A stretch of 6,961 bases of DNA, from assembly GCA_020434645.1 (NCBI GenBank), contig JAGRAK010000106.1, forward strand, positions 1-6,961, read 5' to 3'. The DNA is from Bdellovibrionales bacterium. GTDB lineage: Bacteria; Bdellovibrionota; Bdellovibrionia; Bdellovibrionales; UBA1609. A model generated the notes under the pieces. That model was not told the DNA's origin. It made no database searches and saw only the letters and a program-made list of their open reading frames with translations. Below are positions 5,994 through 6,961 of the stretch, piece after piece. The position numbers and the translations under genes were made by a program. Positions within the stretch are counted from its first letter, which is position 1; every line of letters starts with the position of its first letter.

Positions 5994-6961
5994 ATGAAAA
6001 AAATGATTTTACTCTTGGTTCTCCTCTCGTTTGCGGCGCAGGCGAGCGAACTCAATGATTATTTATTTGGTAGTCGTGAGAGCGAATCTCGCCACCGGGT
6101 GGGGGCGCGCACAGAAGGTATTTTGGTCATTCAAAATGGTCGCGTGCTTTATGAAAAATATGGTCGCGGGTATGATCAAAATAAACTGCACATTACCTGG
6201 TCTATTTCAAAAACAATGACGGGCTTGCTTTACGGTGTGGCATTAAAAGAAAAGCGAGTGAGACTCGATCAAAGCATATGTGATTTTGGATCCTTTTTAA
6301 ATGCACATTTTTGTAAAATTAAAATCAAAGATGTTCTCACTTGGAGTACCGGCATAAAATGGAATGAAGAATATGAGGGCGCGGTGAAGCCGACAGAGTC
6401 GTCGATTCTGGCGATGCTCTATGGCGAAGGTCATCGCGATATGGCGGAGTTTGTGAAGTCTCAGCCGCTGGAGCCGAATGTTGCTCCGGGAGAGGTGTGG
6501 CGTTATTCAAGTGGCGATTCGGTTTTGGCCGCCTCCCTTTTAAAGGGAGTTTTTAAAGGGCAAGATTTGCGCAAGGTTTATAAAGAGAAAATATTTGACC
6601 CACTTGAAATAAAAGACTGGTTATGGGAGGGCGATAGCGCAGGCACTCTTGCTGGCGCTTATTATTTTTATACATCTCTTAAAGGGCTTTCGCATATTGG
6701 AGAGCTTTTTCTAGGTAAAGGGACTTTTCGAGGTCAAAAAATATTCAATGAAGATTTCTGGGAGTTTATGACGACGGTGCCAGAGTCATTTAAGAAAAAT
6801 CGCGCGGGTTACAATAGTCATGAAATTTCAGGAGCGCACTTTTGGTTAAATAAAGGTCATGAGGCGGGGTTAAGAAAGGCCTGGCCGGATGCTCCTATCG
6901 ATACAGTCGCAGCACTTGGGCATTGGGGTCAGTATTTGGCAGTAATTCCGTCTGAGAATGT
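5994..6961 (+). CDS. Exported serine hydrolase of the beta-lactamase (class C-like) family, 3' end missing
   Basis: The frame is open for 322 codons to the window edge. A signal peptide is present: KKM, hydrophobic 5-14, cleavage after AQA17. The three motifs of the penicillin-recognising fold are visible. S70-I-S-K73 in WSISKTMTG carries the nucleophile and general base. Y171-S-S in WRYSSGDS is the YxN/YxS motif. H310-W-G in ALGHWGQYLAVIPS replaces the KTG motif, as in esterase and NylB-like (6-aminohexanoate hydrolase-type) members. The likely role is hydrolysis of an ester, amide or peptidoglycan-related substrate in the periplasm; true beta-lactamase activity is not implied. ATG directly follows the greB stop (TAGATG) and has no clear ribosome site, so it is probably translated by coupling. 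M4 (6003) is an alternative start. Confidence 0.88.
   Translation, partial: MKKMILLLVLLSFAAQASELNDYLFGSRESESRHRVGARTEGILVIQNGRVLYEKYGRGYDQNKLHITWSISKTMTGLLYGVALKEKRVRLDQSICDFGSFLNAHFCKIKIKDVLTWSTGIKWNEEYEGAVKPTESSILAMLYGEGHRDMAEFVKSQPLEPNVAPGEVWRYSSGDSVLAASLLKGVFKGQDLRKVYKEKIFDPLEIKDWLWEGDSAGTLAGAYYFYTSLKGLSHIGELFLGKGTFRGQKIFNEDFWEFMTTVPESFKKNRAGYNSHEISGAHFWLNKGHEAGLRKAWPDAPIDTVAALGHWGQYLAVIPSEN

Noticed and set aside
5728..6219. Open frames at 5728-5973 (+), 5831-6055 (-) and 6031-6219 (+)
   Set aside because: All overlap greB or the serine hydrolase in other frames; the real genes have complete conserved motifs.
1..6961. CRISPR array, toxin-antitoxin pair or phage defence genes
   Set aside because: No regularly spaced repeats and no such protein motifs were seen on either strand.

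Overview
The window looks like chromosomal DNA of a Gram-negative, type IV pilus-bearing bacterium of fairly low to moderate GC. The best guess is a member of the Bdellovibrionota or a related delta-like lineage. Support for this is a PilR-like regulator tail, several exported or outer-membrane proteins, a lipoprotein with a PEGA-like domain, and an exported ATP-grasp protein. The assignment is inference; no marker gene here settles taxonomy.

Layout. Positions 1-212 are the C-terminal end of a sigma-54-dependent response regulator with a Fis-type HTH (PilR-like). Its stop codon lies inside the first copy of a 43-nt element (209-251). A tRNA-Arg(CCU) follows at 261-337. A compact minus-strand operon is transcribed from about 4580 down to 492: an exported, circularly permuted ATP-grasp enzyme (2950-4512), a PEGA-type lipoprotein with a beta-rich C-terminus (1496-2986), and a membrane-anchored M28 zinc aminopeptidase (492-1487). 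The 245-bp gap at 4513-4757 carries two divergent extended -10 promoter candidates. Downstream on the plus strand are a secreted protein of unknown family (4758-5432), the second, inverted copy of the 43-nt element (5488-5530), greB (5529-5993), and a serine beta-lactamase-fold hydrolase (5994 to the window end, incomplete).

How it may work together. The minus-strand operon has the arrangement of one envelope pathway: a peptide-bond-forming (amidoligase-type) ATP-grasp with a signal peptide, a lipoprotein, and a peptidase facing the same compartment. The ATP-grasp is unusual because its ATP-binding residues look intact while the protein appears to be exported. The operon is the best candidate for an undescribed system in this window.

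The second notable item is the inverted pair of elements. They are 37/43 identical, abut the pilR-like stop codon and the greB start codon, and bracket the tRNA, the operon and the secreted protein. Five of the six differences between the copies fall in one codon phase, so both copies could encode the same 12-residue peptide, YAASLKKVTRYL. What this element is cannot be decided from the window alone.
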